Shown here: positions 50,403-50,535 of the stretch, piece after piece
How positions within the stretch are numbered: position 1 is the first letter of the stretch
Layout: each line of letters opens with the position of its first letter
NCBI RefSeq assembly: GCF_903853455.1
Contig: NZ_CAINTR010000187.1
Span: 1 to 50,535, forward strand
Length of the DNA: 50,535 nt
From: an uncultured Magnetospirillum sp.
GTDB taxonomy: Bacteria > Pseudomonadota > Alphaproteobacteria > Rhodospirillales > Magnetospirillaceae
Direction of reading: 5' to 3'
Notes under the pieces: generated by a model
Databases searched by the model: none
Told to the model about the DNA's origin: nothing
What the model saw: the letters and a program-made list of their open reading frames with translations, nothing else
Program-made: the position numbers and the translations under genes

Positions 50403-50535
50403 GCGACAATTACGGTGGCCGGTCAGCGACAATTAGGATGACCGGTATGAGACACCGTCGAGTAGCACCTATACCGCTATCACAAGCAAGCATTGCTCAG
50501 CAATAAGGAAGTGCAGCGACAATTACGGTAATTGT
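50403..50535. mobile_element. Probable insertion sequence end with repeated GCGACAATTA motifs
   Basis: GCGACAATTACGGTGGCCGG (50403), GCGACAATTAGGATGACCGG (50426) and GCGACAATTACGG (50516) are direct repeats of one unit, the first two also sharing the GACCGG or GGCCGG end. Multiple short terminal repeats of this kind are typical of IS21-family ends. The element continues beyond the window and no transposase is visible. Confidence 0.5.

Overview
The window is GC-rich chromosomal DNA of an alphaproteobacterium, most like the Rhodospirillales and in gene style closest to Magnetospirillum. The pointers are an LdtR-like MarR regulator, the general amino-acid transporter genes in aapJQMP order, a DsrC-like protein under an FNR-type site, and many sensory proteins. 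The genus is inferred from recognition, not from a database search.

Left part (1-38.9 kb). In order: an LdtR-like MarR regulator; a DnaQ-like exonuclease; purB and a small PhnA-domain protein; an HD-GYP protein; ygfZ with a small VOC-like gene; a three-gene unit of two glycosyltransferases and a glutamine-dependent asparagine synthetase; a dihydroorotase-family amidohydrolase and a large PAS histidine kinase; a MIP18-family protein with a polytopic membrane protein; hrpB; a cytochrome c; an orphan TAXI binding protein; a CHAP-domain protein; an atypical LuxR-type regulator; a rubrerythrin-like protein; a DsrC-like protein; aapJQMP; a PilZ protein; a secreted GH5 glycosidase; and a GntP-family permease. 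From 29.9 to 36.1 kb lies an acyl-CoA catabolic cluster: two CoA-transferase-type subunit pairs, a crotonase and an SDR. It carries two closely similar palindromic operators and two in-frame chimeric genes that look like deletion scars. cysK and a putative sulfate exporter with a 50-residue membrane protein follow.

Genomic island (about 38.9-49.99 kb). An 11-kb element sits in tRNA-Arg(UCU). Its ends are an exact 50-bp direct repeat of the tRNA 3' half. It holds a P4-type integrase, an AlpA-like factor, a broken primase/helicase gene, a serine recombinase, a candidate restriction endonuclease (Mrr-like C-terminus) with a divergent XRE repressor, and a truncated DUF5681 gene. This looks like a decayed phage-satellite element that carries defence-type cargo.

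The most unusual locus is at the island's right end. A WYL-domain repressor of the BrxR/CapW type is divergent from a small membrane protein and a 980-residue protein. A 37-bp inverted repeat with 16-bp arms lies between them. The large protein joins an intact DEDDh exonuclease to DnaE C-terminal (OB) sequence, then a PHP domain and a DnaE core that has lost two of the three polymerase aspartates. I propose this as a candidate undescribed, WYL-controlled (possibly anti-phage) module. To the right of the tRNA, a histidine kinase gene is cut off at about 50.40 kb by sequence with repeated motifs that looks like the end of an insertion element.
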